Source of the DNA: Bacteroidales bacterium UBA3684
GTDB lineage: Bacteria > Bacteroidota > Bacteroidia > Bacteroidales > P3
Direction: 5' to 3'
Length of the DNA stretch: 20,650 nt
Assembly: GCA_002372855.1 (NCBI GenBank)
Contig: DFIZ01000024.1
Location: 1 to 20,650, forward strand
A program made the position numbers and the translations under genes. The notes beneath the pieces are model-generated. The model did no database searches and had not been told where the DNA came from. It saw only the letters and a program-made list of their open reading frames with translations. Positions 8,001-15,343 of this stretch are shown here, one piece after another (the first letter of the stretch is position 1; each line of letters begins with the position of its first letter).

Positions 8001-10907
8001 GTCAACTCCCTCGGTTCCGACAGCATCATCGCCATGACCCTCCACGTCGCCCCGACTTTCGATGACACCCTCGCCGTCTCCATCTGCGACAACCAGACAT
8101 ACAGCTTCGAAGGCACAACCTACGCCCTCGCCGGCACCTACAGCCACCTCCTGCACACCGCCGCCTTCGACTGCGACTCCCTGCGCACCCTCAGCCTCGA
8201 CGTCCGCAGCACCTCCTCCGGCGACACCCTCGCCAACCCCTGCGACGTCCTCCTCTGGCGCGGCGCAACCTTCACCTCCGACACCCTCATCGCCGACACC
8301 GCCATCCTGCACCGAGTCTTCTCCACCAACGCCGTAGGCTGCGACTCCGTCACCACCCTCCACCTCACCCTCCGCCACTCCTCCACAGCCACAATCCTCG
8401 ACACCGCCCTCGAGAACGACCTGCCCCGCACCCTCCTTGGCCACTCCTTCCTCTCCGACACCGCCGACGTCGCCATCACCACCGCCAACGCCCAGGGCTG
8501 CGACTCCCTCATTTCATACTCCCTCCACGTCCACCGGAACCGCTTGACGAATCTCGACACCAGCGTCTGCGCCAACGAGCTACCGTTCGAATGGCATGGC
8601 AAGTCCTTCGCCGACAACGGCACCACGCCCCTGCGCGACACCCTTTGGCTGAATGCAAGCAGCGGCGCCGACAGCACCGTGGCTCTCTCCGTGGACGTGC
8701 ACCCCGTCTACGACCTGCACATCTACGACACCCTCTGCGACAACCAAAGCCTCACCTTCGAGAGCCAAGAGCTCGCCTCCCCCGGCACCTACGAATACAG
8801 CCTCAGCACCCTCACCTATGCCTGCGACTCCCTGCGCACCCTGCACCTCACCGTCCACCCCACCTACAGCGGCATCCTCTACGACACCATCTGCCAGAAC
8901 CAGAGCTACTCCTGGGGCACCCCCCTGCGGGACATCCACCTGCCCGACTCCACCCTCCGCCACCTGTCCGCCGCCGACACCGCCACCGCCATCCCCGCCG
9001 CCTCGAACACCATCACCCTTGGCGATACCCTGACGTCCATCCACGGCTGCGATTCCGTCTCACAGCTCTCGCTCACCGTCCATCCCGTCCTCGACATCCA
9101 CTATTACGACACAGCCTGCTATGCCGCCCACGGCGCCGACGGCTGGGACACCATCGACTACCCCTTTGAGGGTCAGCATTTCGATGCCACGACCCTCTAC
9201 ACCCACCACGCCGCCTCGGGCGCCACTGGCTGCGACTCCCTGCGTACACTCCACCTGGTGGTCGCCCCGACATACGACCACCACTTCTACGACACCATCT
9301 ATCAGGGCGATGCGGCTCTCTTCGAAGGCCACGAGTACACCGTCCCCGGCCGCTACGAGCATCCGCTGGCCACCGCCTCGCGCGGCTGCGACAGCATCCT
9401 CACCCTCCACCTTACCGTGGCCCCCGTCAGCCGTTTCGACACTACCCTCTGCCGCAACCACCTGCCCCTGCTATGGCACGGACAATCCTTCCCGTCGGTC
9501 AACGACATCGCCTTCAGCGGCAACCGCCACACCCTCGTCGACAGCCTCCATACCCCCCTGTCCGACGGACGCGACTCCCTCACCGTCTTCACCCTCACGC
9601 TCCTCGACACCTCCGCCCGCACCGATGTTGTGCTGGCCTGCGGCAACTACACCTGGATCGACAGCGTCAACTACACCGCCTCCACGCAGTCGCCCGCTGT
9701 CACCTTCGCCAACGCCCTCGGTTGCGACAGCGTCGTCCACCTCGACCTCCGCCTGACCTTCACCCAGATCATCGACGACTACCATTCGCCCTGCGACTCG
9801 CTCGTATGGCTCGACGGACGTGTCTTCCGCAACGACACCGTGGGCATCATCGACACCCTCCACACCCTCTCGGGCTGCGACTCCATCATGCGCCTGCACC
9901 TCACCCTCCGCCACTCCTCGCACATCGACCTTGCCGACACCTCCTGCCCGCACAACGCCTACAGCTGGCACTCGTTCGGCATCCCCGCCGACACCTCGGG
10001 GCGCTTCCTCCTGTTCGACACCCTGGTCAACGCCGAGGGCTGCGACTCCACCCTCCGCCTCGACCTCTTCAAACCCGGCGAGACCGTCATCGACATCGTC
10101 TCCGACCTCGACTGCCGCCTGCACGGCCACCACGTCACGGCCACCGCCACCGCCGCCCTCGCCGCCGCCGACAGCCTGACGCTCCCCCACCTCGCATGGA
10201 GCGCCCGTCCCGCCGACCCCCTGCTCGACAGCCTGCTGCAGTCGCCCGGCTACACTTTCACCTCCGGCGCCACCATCCTCCTGCAACCCGCAGTGGAGAC
10301 CCAATACACCCTCACGGCCGACTACAGCGCCACGCACCGCTGCCCCGACACGGCCACCATCACCCTCAAGCCCGTCGTCACTCCGCAGGTGCAGCTCAAG
10401 GTCACGCCCCTCCTCATGCCCTACAGCGAGCGCCACTTCACAGCCTACGACCTCGACCACAACCACTCCTACGCCCGCACATGGTACATCGACAACGAGC
10501 CCCTCGGCGACCACTCCCCCGTCATCCACGGCCAAGCCAGCTTCGACGCCGACTCCGTCATCGTCACCCTCGAACTGGCCGACAGCATCTGCAGCGACAC
10601 CGCCACACGCGTCATCCACATCGACGACCTTGCCGTCTACGCCCCCAATGCCTTCACCCCCTCGCGGGAGGACAACAACCGCTTCGTCATCGTCACCCGC
10701 GGCGTTGCCCGGGGCGAACTCACCATCTACCAGCGCGACGGTCTCCTCGTCTACCACACCGACGACTACACCCAGGGCTGGGACGGCCGCACCAGCGACG
10801 GCACCCCCTGCATACAGGGCAACTACGTCTGGAAACTTGTCTACCAGCCCACCCTCTGGCCCGGCACCCAACGCACACAGGTCGGCTCCATCCTCCTCAT
10901 CCGCTGA
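5061..10907 (+). CDS. Giant repeat-rich surface protein with T9SS type B sorting domain
   Basis: A 1948-residue secreted protein. Regions in order: signal peptide (hydrophobic residues 17-33, ending SVAQ); an IgGFc-binding-protein-like N-terminal domain at about 85-455 (the pattern from GTDFLVPTQTIYPNH through EIVATEDDTQLEITP to LNRGQTYRV); a choice-of-anchor J/MAM-like beta domain at about 544-697 (YCENFDSYPYGEGN ... IYIDDFAAG); a fibronectin III-like domain at about 700-790; about 16 repeat units at 798-1673; a linker of PKD-like character; and a CHU_C gliding-motility-type C-terminal domain from Val1859 (VYAPNAFTPSREDNN) to the end. By known family behaviour, CHU_C domains send proteins through the type IX secretion system to the cell surface. 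The repeats suggest an adhesin or stalk. The start at 5061 gives a 15-residue basic leader before the signal core; the ATG at 5106 is an equally plausible start. It probably shares transcription with the peptidase gene, subject to the hairpin at 5086-5116. Confidence 0.88.
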   Translation: MTAYSKPSQARRPNWMAGFLLALLLLTPLASVAQVDTLFWFAQPDVWRRYTTLPVNYCVTTYDQAATVTIDMPADPSFAPITFSVPANSFHQHNVASLYSQMVTSTSNAARNRGVRICATAPVSCYFEVTGDNSEIYTLKGRNGLGTDFLVPTQTIYPNHPTFSISSSIEIVATEDDTQLEITPRVALTGGVAAGSTTFFSLNRGQTYRVRSSSLSANGHLYNTLIHTTKPVAVNSTDDLVEPTANADLVGEQILPVSQIGRRYVALNSFYNISSPNQHLYSSNIFIFPTQDNTIVTVNGGPLSPIQRGSSLSFRLSGAATLIEANNPIVVFQTTTSGFEMGGTMLPHLECTGSHRVVHKVPSDINQLPKLAIVVATEHKAHFTLNGNPMPASWFQTVPGDPSLSYSLRTVAIPTDSIISVENNAGRFQMGIIDLTFNVGASCTYGYFSDYAQASYVHLLIDTVQCSDSAIVFTYDAPNIDNLTLTGPDGFELTAPPFVIPADAPHLSGRYYLSGVDTANCHNLLSDSVDITFRRCNTRIALPYCENFDSYPYGEGNMPDYWTGYNTLNIDNGRYPLITREYHRSGNQSFGFHIMDNNRCYAILPDFAVDSVQQLNLSFFARIKPSERGQLVMGVLTDSTDINTFIPLDTLNISHLQWQPVTYSYSLYHGPARRAAMLDIQLPGYTFGNIYIDDFAAGLWQQPSILVSSPSSVTVTAAPGQSEDFWIEYGAPGFHPGVDPSTIVHITSSPFVVTGLQPSTTYDIYAYPYLDDNTLVRSTCNPPVTVSMPQPPPGTIIDTSVCINHLPLVWHSHTLLSDTSISDTLALSPLGYDSIVTLRLSLLPTYSIDTLASPCDQIAWRGHTFTSDTLFVDSLIATNGCDSVTTLHLTLRHSSSSVILDTALENDLPRTLLGHSFLSDTALVAITTANAQGCDSLISYSLHVLWNNRTSLDSTVCQSLLPLQWNHRTFHAAGTLLDTLVNSLGSDSIIAMTLHVAPTFDDTLAVSICDNQTYSFEGTTYALAGTYSHLLHTAAFDCDSLRTLSLDVRSTSSGDTLANPCDVLLWRGATFTSDTLIADTAILHRVFSTNAVGCDSVTTLHLTLRHSSTATILDTALENDLPRTLLGHSFLSDTADVAITTANAQGCDSLISYSLHVHRNRLTNLDTSVCANELPFEWHGKSFADNGTTPLRDTLWLNASSGADSTVALSVDVHPVYDLHIYDTLCDNQSLTFESQELASPGTYEYSLSTLTYACDSLRTLHLTVHPTYSGILYDTICQNQSYSWGTPLRDIHLPDSTLRHLSAADTATAIPAASNTITLGDTLTSIHGCDSVSQLSLTVHPVLDIHYYDTACYAAHGADGWDTIDYPFEGQHFDATTLYTHHAASGATGCDSLRTLHLVVAPTYDHHFYDTIYQGDAALFEGHEYTVPGRYEHPLATASRGCDSILTLHLTVAPVSRFDTTLCRNHLPLLWHGQSFPSVNDIAFSGNRHTLVDSLHTPLSDGRDSLTVFTLTLLDTSARTDVVLACGNYTWIDSVNYTASTQSPAVTFANALGCDSVVHLDLRLTFTQIIDDYHSPCDSLVWLDGRVFRNDTVGIIDTLHTLSGCDSIMRLHLTLRHSSHIDLADTSCPHNAYSWHSFGIPADTSGRFLLFDTLVNAEGCDSTLRLDLFKPGETVIDIVSDLDCRLHGHHVTATATAALAAADSLTLPHLAWSARPADPLLDSLLQSPGYTFTSGATILLQPAVETQYTLTADYSATHRCPDTATITLKPVVTPQVQLKVTPLLMPYSERHFTAYDLDHNHSYARTWYIDNEPLGDHSPVIHGQASFDADSVIVTLELADSICSDTATRVIHIDDLAVYAPNAFTPSREDNNRFVIVTRGVARGELTIYQRDGLLVYHTDDYTQGWDGRTSDGTPCIQGNYVWKLVYQPTLWPGTQRTQVGSILLIR
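5086..5116 (+). terminator. Terminator-like hairpin over the start of the giant gene
   Basis: AAGCCCGCC (5086-5094) pairs perfectly with GGCGGGCTT (5108-5116) around a 13-base loop. The T-rich stretch TTTCTTCT follows. It resembles an intrinsic terminator for the peptidase gene. However, it lies inside the next reading frame (residues 9-19), and the alternative start codon ATG 5106-5108 lies at the loop/stem junction. It could act as attenuator, terminator or translation-control hairpin. Confidence 0.6.
7701..7892 (+). repeat. Long direct repeat, copy 1
   Basis: About 192 bases that are nearly identical to 8340-8531, 639 bases (213 codons, in frame) downstream. The encoded 54-residue segments, from LRHSS to SYSLHV, differ at only four residues by eye. 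This is far closer than other unit pairs in the array and points to recent duplication or gene conversion. Confidence 0.9.
8340..8531 (+). repeat. Long direct repeat, copy 2
   Basis: Second copy of the 192-base segment at 7701-7892, in the same frame. It is embedded in the second four-unit block. Confidence 0.9.
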
Positions 10908-11129
10908 CCCCCATTCGGAACACGTTCCGCCAGCCTGCATCTTTTGACAAAAAGTCGGTTCCACCCCATCCCTTTCCACCCCGTCACCCCCTTGCACCGC
11001 TCTTTCCTCAAAAACACAACTTCCATAAAACCAACAAAATAACACAACTCAACCAAATTGGAAACAAAGCAAACCGCAACATCCACATAATCAACATAAT
11101 CTACCGACCAACTCCTTATCAACTCCCAA

Positions 11130-11188
11130 CCAACTCCCACCCAAGTCCCACCACGGTGGGAGATGATAGGGTGGTGGTGGGCCGTTGG
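11130..11188 (+). terminator. Two-tier hairpin, possible terminator of the giant gene
   Basis: The outer stem pairs CCAAC and CCCACC (11130-11134, 11136-11141) with GGTGGG and GTTGG (11176-11181, 11184-11188). The inner stem pairs TCCCAC (11146-11151) with GTGGGA (11156-11161) around CACG. Five T residues follow at 11194-11198 after a short gap. The gap and short T-run make it an imperfect intrinsic terminator; a regulatory RNA structure is an alternative. Confidence 0.45.
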
Positions 11189-11227
11189 CAGGATTTTTGA
11201 CATTTTGTCGTATTTGAATCAGCTCCA

Positions 11228-11259
11228 TTTGGCCATTCCAAAAGTTATTTGTATCTTTG
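11228..11259 (+). promoter_or_regulatory. Strong Bacteroidota-type promoter
   Basis: TTTG (11228-11231), then 20 bases, then TATCTTTG (11252-11259): an exact match to TTTG-N20-TAnnTTTG. The ATG at 11270 is only 10 bases downstream of the -7 element. Transcription would therefore begin about 3-7 bases before the start codon. Confidence 0.8.
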
Positions 11260-11269
11260 CAAAGTCATT

Positions 11270-12460
11270 ATGAAACGGATTTTGATACTATGGATGGCAC
11301 TCTGCCTGTCCGTCGCAGCTGTGGCTCAGCATGTTCCCACAACGGCAACCGACAGTGGTTGTCCGCTGGATTCCTTGCCACCGCTCAGCAAGAAGGAGCG
11401 GAAGCAGCTGAAAGAGAACCTCGACAGCTACATCGACCTATGGAAAACCATCGGTTCCGAGGGCAGCAACCCCAAAGTGACATTCAAAGACATCGACGAC
11501 AAACGCATCGTCGCAGATGTGGAATATCAGTCTACAAACAGCACACCCGACCAAACGCCAAATTTCGTACAGTGGCAGCGTGTCTGGGCTCTTTTTGTTG
11601 CCAGCCATCAGGGAATAGGGCTGAACGACATCTTCGACATGGTGGCCCGGCTCGGCATGAACGCCGTCGTGCATGTCGTTTTGAAAACCCAACAGAATGA
11701 GGCCACCTCCATCGACGCCTCCATCATCGCCTACGACAACGCCACCCTCCGCCGCATCATAGCGCTGGAAAACTACACACAGGCCTACATCTACGCCGAC
11801 ATGCTGGCCACACGCCAGCAACTGCCCCTGCAGATCGACGACAGCCTCTTCGTCACCGCCGTCAGCTACTGCAACCACCTCTACACCCTCCACATGCACT
11901 CCACCGCTGCCGACGACCCCACGGTGTCGTCGCAGTTCTTCTGGATGATTTCCAACAAATGGTTCATCGCCAACAACACTTTCCTCCCCTACCTGGGGCA
12001 GGACAGCACGACGCTGCGCATCGTGGGCAGCATCGAGGGCAACCACGACACCGTGGTGCTCGACTACCGTCCCGCGCAGCTGCTGGGCCAGGAGCCGGCC
12101 ATCGACGTCGACCTCGCCGGCCAGTATCTGGCCATGGCCCTCGGGCGCGAATGCCCGCAACCGCTGGACGACAGCACGGGCGTCTGGACCCACTGCAGCT
12201 ACGACCCCACGCTGAAGGTCGTCGTGATGCACTACACCGTCGACGAACTCTCCATCCTCTCCAACCAAGGCAAGGAGCAGCAGCTGAAACCCATGCTGCT
12301 GGAACACCTCATCTATGCCGACGGTGCCGAGTTCCTCGGGCTGCTGGCATCCTCCGAGGTGGGCCTGGAGCTGCGCTGGCAAAGCCGCACCACCGCCCGC
12401 AAATTCACCATCACCTTCACGGCCGACGAATTGATCAATTACATGTTCGAAGAAGAATAG
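11270..12460 (+). CDS. Uncharacterised secreted protein
   Basis: I do not recognise a family for this 396-residue protein. It has a clear signal peptide (MKRILILWMALCLSVAAVAQ, cleavage near residue 19/20), so it is periplasmic or exported. Near the N-terminus is a KKERKQLKENLDSYIDLWK helix. The rest alternates alpha and beta without a motif I can name. The TTG at 11249, in frame upstream, is rejected as a start because it would place the promoter's -7 box inside the gene; ATG 11270 also gives a normal signal peptide. The radical SAM gene follows after 10 bases, so the two are probably one operon, but a functional link is not shown. Confidence 0.8.
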   Translation: MKRILILWMALCLSVAAVAQHVPTTATDSGCPLDSLPPLSKKERKQLKENLDSYIDLWKTIGSEGSNPKVTFKDIDDKRIVADVEYQSTNSTPDQTPNFVQWQRVWALFVASHQGIGLNDIFDMVARLGMNAVVHVVLKTQQNEATSIDASIIAYDNATLRRIIALENYTQAYIYADMLATRQQLPLQIDDSLFVTAVSYCNHLYTLHMHSTAADDPTVSSQFFWMISNKWFIANNTFLPYLGQDSTTLRIVGSIEGNHDTVVLDYRPAQLLGQEPAIDVDLAGQYLAMALGRECPQPLDDSTGVWTHCSYDPTLKVVVMHYTVDELSILSNQGKEQQLKPMLLEHLIYADGAEFLGLLASSEVGLELRWQSRTTARKFTITFTADELINYMFEEE

Positions 12461-12470
12461 CCTCCCGTTT

Positions 12471-14153
12471 ATGCGAATACTGCTCATCACCCCGCCGCTC
12501 ACGCAGCTCAACACCCCCTACCCCGCCACGGCTTACCTCAAAGGGCTCTTCGCGGCCCAGGGGCATGAGGTGCGCCAGCTGGACCTCGGCATCGAGTTGG
12601 CCGACCGTGTGCTGTCTAAGGAGTTCCTGCAAAGCATCGGCCTGGAGCGCGAGGCGCAGCTGATAGAGCCCGTGAAGCGTTTCCTGCGCGGCCAGGACGA
12701 CACCCTCGGCCCCCGCATCGCCAACCGCTCGCTGCTGCCGGAGGGCAAACGCTTCGAGCAGCTGGACGAGGACCACCTGGAGTGGAGCTTCGGCGTCAGC
12801 GGCACCACCGACAAGGCGCAGCACCTGGCCACGCTCTTCATAGAAGAGGTGGCAGACTATGTGCGCGAGCATGTCGACCCCCACTTCGACCTGGTGCGCT
12901 ACGCCGAGTACCTGTCCAACGACGCACCGTCGTTCGACCCCCTCTACGAGGAGCTGCAGCGCGAACCCTCCCCCATCGACCGCCTGATGCTCAGCATCTT
13001 GGAAGAGAAAATCTCAACCTTCAACTTTCAATTTTCAATTGACAGGGTCTGCATCACCATCCCCTTCCCCGGCTGCCTCTACGGTGCCCTGCGCTGTGGC
13101 CAGTGGTTCAAAGCCAATACCAAGGCCACCATTGAGCTGGGCGGAGGATTCCCCAATACGGAGTGGCGCCAGATGGACGAGCCGCGCATCTATGAGTTCT
13201 GCGACGAGGTGGTCGTCGACGGCCACCCCGAAGCCATCGACCACTGCCCCGACTTCGGCGACCTGCCGCTGGACAAATACCTATCGATGAGCGAGATGAC
13301 CAATCCGATGCACCGCCTGTGGAGCCAGGGACGGTGGAACAAGATGGTGATGGCGCAGGGCTGCTACTGGCACCGTTGCGCCTTCTGCGACACCTCGCTG
13401 CCCTACATCGGCGACTACCGCGCCCCCAAGGCATCGTCGGTGGTGGACCGCATGGAGCGCGTGATGGCCCAGACGGGACGGACGGGGTTTCACTTCGTGG
13501 ACGAGGCCCTGCCGCCCAAGCTGCTGGGCGAGGTGGCGGAAGAGATTTTGCGTCGGGGACTTACGCTGAGTTTCTGGGGCAACATACGCTTCGAAAAGGC
13601 CTACACCGCCGACCTGTGCGACCTGCTGGCCGAGGCAGGCATGGTGGCCGTCAGCGGAGGTCTGGAGGTGGCGAGCGACCGTCTGCTGAAGCTCATGGAC
13701 AAGGGCGTCACCATACAGCAGACCGCCGAGGCCTGCCGACACCTGCGCGACGCGGGCATCATGGTGCACACCTACCTCATGTACGGCTTCCCCACCGAGA
13801 CGCTGCAGGAGACCGTCGACGCCCTGGAGACCGTGCGCCGCATGTTCGACGAGGGCATCGTGCAGAGCGCCTTCTGGCACCGCTACGCCATGACGTGCCA
13901 CAGTCCCTCGGGCCTGCATCCAGAAGCTTTCGGCGCACGCCGACTGACGCTGGTCCCCAACCCCTTCTGCAACAACGAGGTGGACTGGGAACCCATCGAC
14001 GGGGGCCAGCAGTTCGACTACGACATCGACGCCGTAGGCGCCGCCCTGCGGTTGGCCACATACAACTACATGAACGGCCTCGGGCTGGAGCAGCCCGTGC
14101 GCTCGTGGTTCCCCATCAGGGTGCCACGTCCGACGCAAGAAAGAAAACACTAA
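12471..14153 (+). CDS. B12-binding-type radical SAM protein
   Basis: A 560-residue radical S-adenosylmethionine enzyme. The N-terminus (MRILLITPPLTQLNTPYPATAYLKGLFAAQ) and the later IELGGGFPNT...DEVVVDGHPEA region match the Rossmann-like cobalamin-binding half of B12-dependent radical SAM proteins. The 4Fe-4S cluster site is GC298-YWHRC303-AFC306, spacing CX4CX2C rather than the canonical CX3CX2C. Downstream elements fit the radical SAM barrel: FHFVDEALPPKLL, LSFWGNIRFE, SGGLEVASDRLLKLMDKG and TYLMYGFPTET. The substrate is unknown. An AT-rich insert encoding about residues 181-191 sits between the early domain and the GGG motif. The gene follows the secreted-protein gene by 10 bases, and its stop codon overlaps the convergent MgtC-family gene by 4 bases. 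Confidence 0.85.
   Translation: MRILLITPPLTQLNTPYPATAYLKGLFAAQGHEVRQLDLGIELADRVLSKEFLQSIGLEREAQLIEPVKRFLRGQDDTLGPRIANRSLLPEGKRFEQLDEDHLEWSFGVSGTTDKAQHLATLFIEEVADYVREHVDPHFDLVRYAEYLSNDAPSFDPLYEELQREPSPIDRLMLSILEEKISTFNFQFSIDRVCITIPFPGCLYGALRCGQWFKANTKATIELGGGFPNTEWRQMDEPRIYEFCDEVVVDGHPEAIDHCPDFGDLPLDKYLSMSEMTNPMHRLWSQGRWNKMVMAQGCYWHRCAFCDTSLPYIGDYRAPKASSVVDRMERVMAQTGRTGFHFVDEALPPKLLGEVAEEILRRGLTLSFWGNIRFEKAYTADLCDLLAEAGMVAVSGGLEVASDRLLKLMDKGVTIQQTAEACRHLRDAGIMVHTYLMYGFPTETLQETVDALETVRRMFDEGIVQSAFWHRYAMTCHSPSGLHPEAFGARRLTLVPNPFCNNEVDWEPIDGGQQFDYDIDAVGAALRLATYNYMNGLGLEQPVRSWFPIRVPRPTQERKH
13007..13045. repeat. AT-rich TTCAA-type repeat inside the radical SAM gene
   Basis: An AT-rich run of TTCAAC/TTTCAA repeats (TCAACTTTCAATTTTCAATT and preceding bases) interrupts otherwise GC-rich coding sequence. 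It encodes ISTFNFQFSID in frame. Its composition is like simple intergenic repeats of Bacteroidota and unlike the flanking codons. Confidence 0.75.
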
Positions 14154-14635
14154 GCGGCGATGTCCTTGTCGTTGTCGTCGTCTTTGGGGTCGCCGTGCCG
14201 GAGGTGCTTGATGTAAATTTCAATGCTCTTCAGTCCCCAGTTGATGAGGATGATGACGGTGACGGCGATGAGGGCTTCGACCCACATGCCGTAGCCGCAG
14301 AGGCATCCCACTGCGGCGGAGCACCAGATGGTGGCTGCCGAGGAGAGGCCGTGGATGGTCAGTCCGTTCTTCATGATGACGCCGGCGCCGAGGAAACCGA
14401 TGCCCGTCACCACCTGCGAGAGGACGCGGAGGTTGTCGTTGTTCACCGGCCCGCCTGCCGCCCGGGCGCCCATGATGACGCTCTCGCTGATGAGGATGAA
14501 AATGCAGGCGCCGACAGCCACCAGGGAGTTGGTGGTCAATCCGGCCTGACGCTGTTTCAGCTCGCGCTGCGTGCCGATGATGATGCCTGCTGCCAAAGCG
14601 CAGGCAAGACGGAATATGAATATTTCGATGGGCAT
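14150..14635 (-). CDS. MgtC/SapB family membrane protein
   Basis: A 161-residue membrane protein matching the N-terminal domain of the MgtC/SapB family. The motifs are LACALAAGIIIGTQRELKQRQAGLTTNSLVAVG, then GIGFLGAGVIMKNGLTIHGLSSAATIW (only parts of each are diagnostic: GxxIGxxRE, AGLxTxxLV and GIGFLGAGVI). Four hydrophobic segments are visible. The C-terminus is short and acidic (DPKDDDNDKDIAA), without the ACT-like domain of virulence-type MgtC. Known members affect Mg2+ homeostasis or F-type ATPase activity, but the wider family's role is not settled. It lies 14 bases after rsmI and is the last gene of the leftward run. Its stop codon overlaps that of the radical SAM gene. Confidence 0.88.
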   Translation of the reverse strand: MPIEIFIFRLACALAAGIIIGTQRELKQRQAGLTTNSLVAVGACIFILISESVIMGARAAGGPVNNDNLRVLSQVVTGIGFLGAGVIMKNGLTIHGLSSAATIWCSAAVGCLCGYGMWVEALIAVTVIILINWGLKSIEIYIKHLRHGDPKDDDNDKDIAA

Positions 14636-14649
14636 AACGACTTAATGTA

Positions 14650-15318
14650 TTATTCCTTCCCGGCAAGGACCACTACTATCTCGCCCTTCACCTCCTTCTG
14701 TTGGAAGTGGGCCAACACTTCGGCCACGGTGCCCCGGGCGGTCTCGGCGTGGAGCTTGCTGATTTCGCGGCTGACGGAGACCTGGCGGTCGGGACCGACG
14801 GCTTCGACAAGCTGTTCCAACAACTTCACCAACCGGAACGGGCTCTCGTAGATAATCATCGTGCGAGTCTCGTCGGCAAGGGCGTTGACGGCCGTCTGAC
14901 GGCCTTTCTTATGAGGCAGGAAACCGAGGAAGACGAAACGGTCGCAGGGCAGACCGCTGTCGATGAGTGCCGGCACAAATGCCGTTGCTCCGGGCAGGCA
15001 TTCCACCTCGATGCCCTCCTTCACGGCCTCGCGCACCAGCAGGAAGCCCGGGTCGGAGATACCGGGGGTGCCGGCATCCGTCACCACGGCGATGGTCGTG
15101 CCTGCCTTCAGGCGCTCCACCAGCCCGGCAACGGTCTGGTGCTCGTTGAAGATGTGGTAGCTCTGCAACGGGGTGTCTATGCCGTAGTGCTGCAACAGCA
15201 CTCGGCTTGTACGCGTGTCTTCGGCCAGGATGAGGTCGACAGACTTGAGAACCTCGACGCCACGATAAGTCATGTCGCCGAGGTTCCCAACAGGTGTCGG
15301 AACTAAAAACAATTTCAT
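14650..15318 (-). CDS. rsmI: 16S rRNA (cytidine1402-2'-O)-methyltransferase RsmI
   Basis: A 222-residue tetrapyrrole-methylase-fold enzyme that 2'-O-methylates C1402 in the decoding centre of 16S rRNA using SAM. The family signatures are present in order: LFLVPTPVGNLGDMTYR, LAEDTRTSRVLL, VVTDAGTPGISDPG, LPGATAFVPALIDSGLPCDR, GFLPHKKGR and IYESPFRL. It is shorter than the E. coli enzyme (286 residues) because it lacks the C-terminal extension, as is usual in this phylum. The start ATG at 15318 fits the conserved MKLFLVPTPVGN. It is separated from yebC by a 101-base spacer with a large hairpin, the widest gap in the run. Confidence 0.95.
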   Translation of the reverse strand: MKLFLVPTPVGNLGDMTYRGVEVLKSVDLILAEDTRTSRVLLQHYGIDTPLQSYHIFNEHQTVAGLVERLKAGTTIAVVTDAGTPGISDPGFLLVREAVKEGIEVECLPGATAFVPALIDSGLPCDRFVFLGFLPHKKGRQTAVNALADETRTMIIYESPFRLVKLLEQLVEAVGPDRQVSVSREISKLHAETARGTVAEVLAHFQQKEVKGEIVVVLAGKE

Positions 15319-15343
15319 TGTTTTAGCTTTAAGTTTTAAGCTG

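Larger units (their letters stand above)
7452..10079 (+). repeat. Array of about 16 degenerate protein repeat units
   Basis: Each unit is about 48-75 residues and follows the plan: Asp-Thr near a Cys, a Trp or Phe with Gly (as in WHGQSF or WRGHTF), Asp-Thr-Leu, then a closing GCDSxxTLxLxV/L. Most units carry two Cys; a few (for example near 7900 and 8550) replace GCDS by GSDS or GADS. Units 2-5 (about 7600-8220) match units 6-9 (about 8220-8870) in order, so the array has grown by copying four-unit blocks. Confidence 0.85.
10908..11269. other. Intergenic region before the unrecognised secreted protein
   Basis: No supported gene in these 362 bases. From about 11020 to 11150 the plus strand is strikingly poor in G and rich in A and C. 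A short inverted repeat CGGAAC-AC-GTTCCG lies at 10916-10929. A two-tier hairpin is at 11130-11188 and the downstream promoter at 11228-11259. Confidence 0.75.

Noticed and set aside
11249..11269. TTG start for the secreted protein
   Set aside because: It would place the -7 promoter element inside the coding region and spoil the clean signal peptide that begins at ATG 11270.
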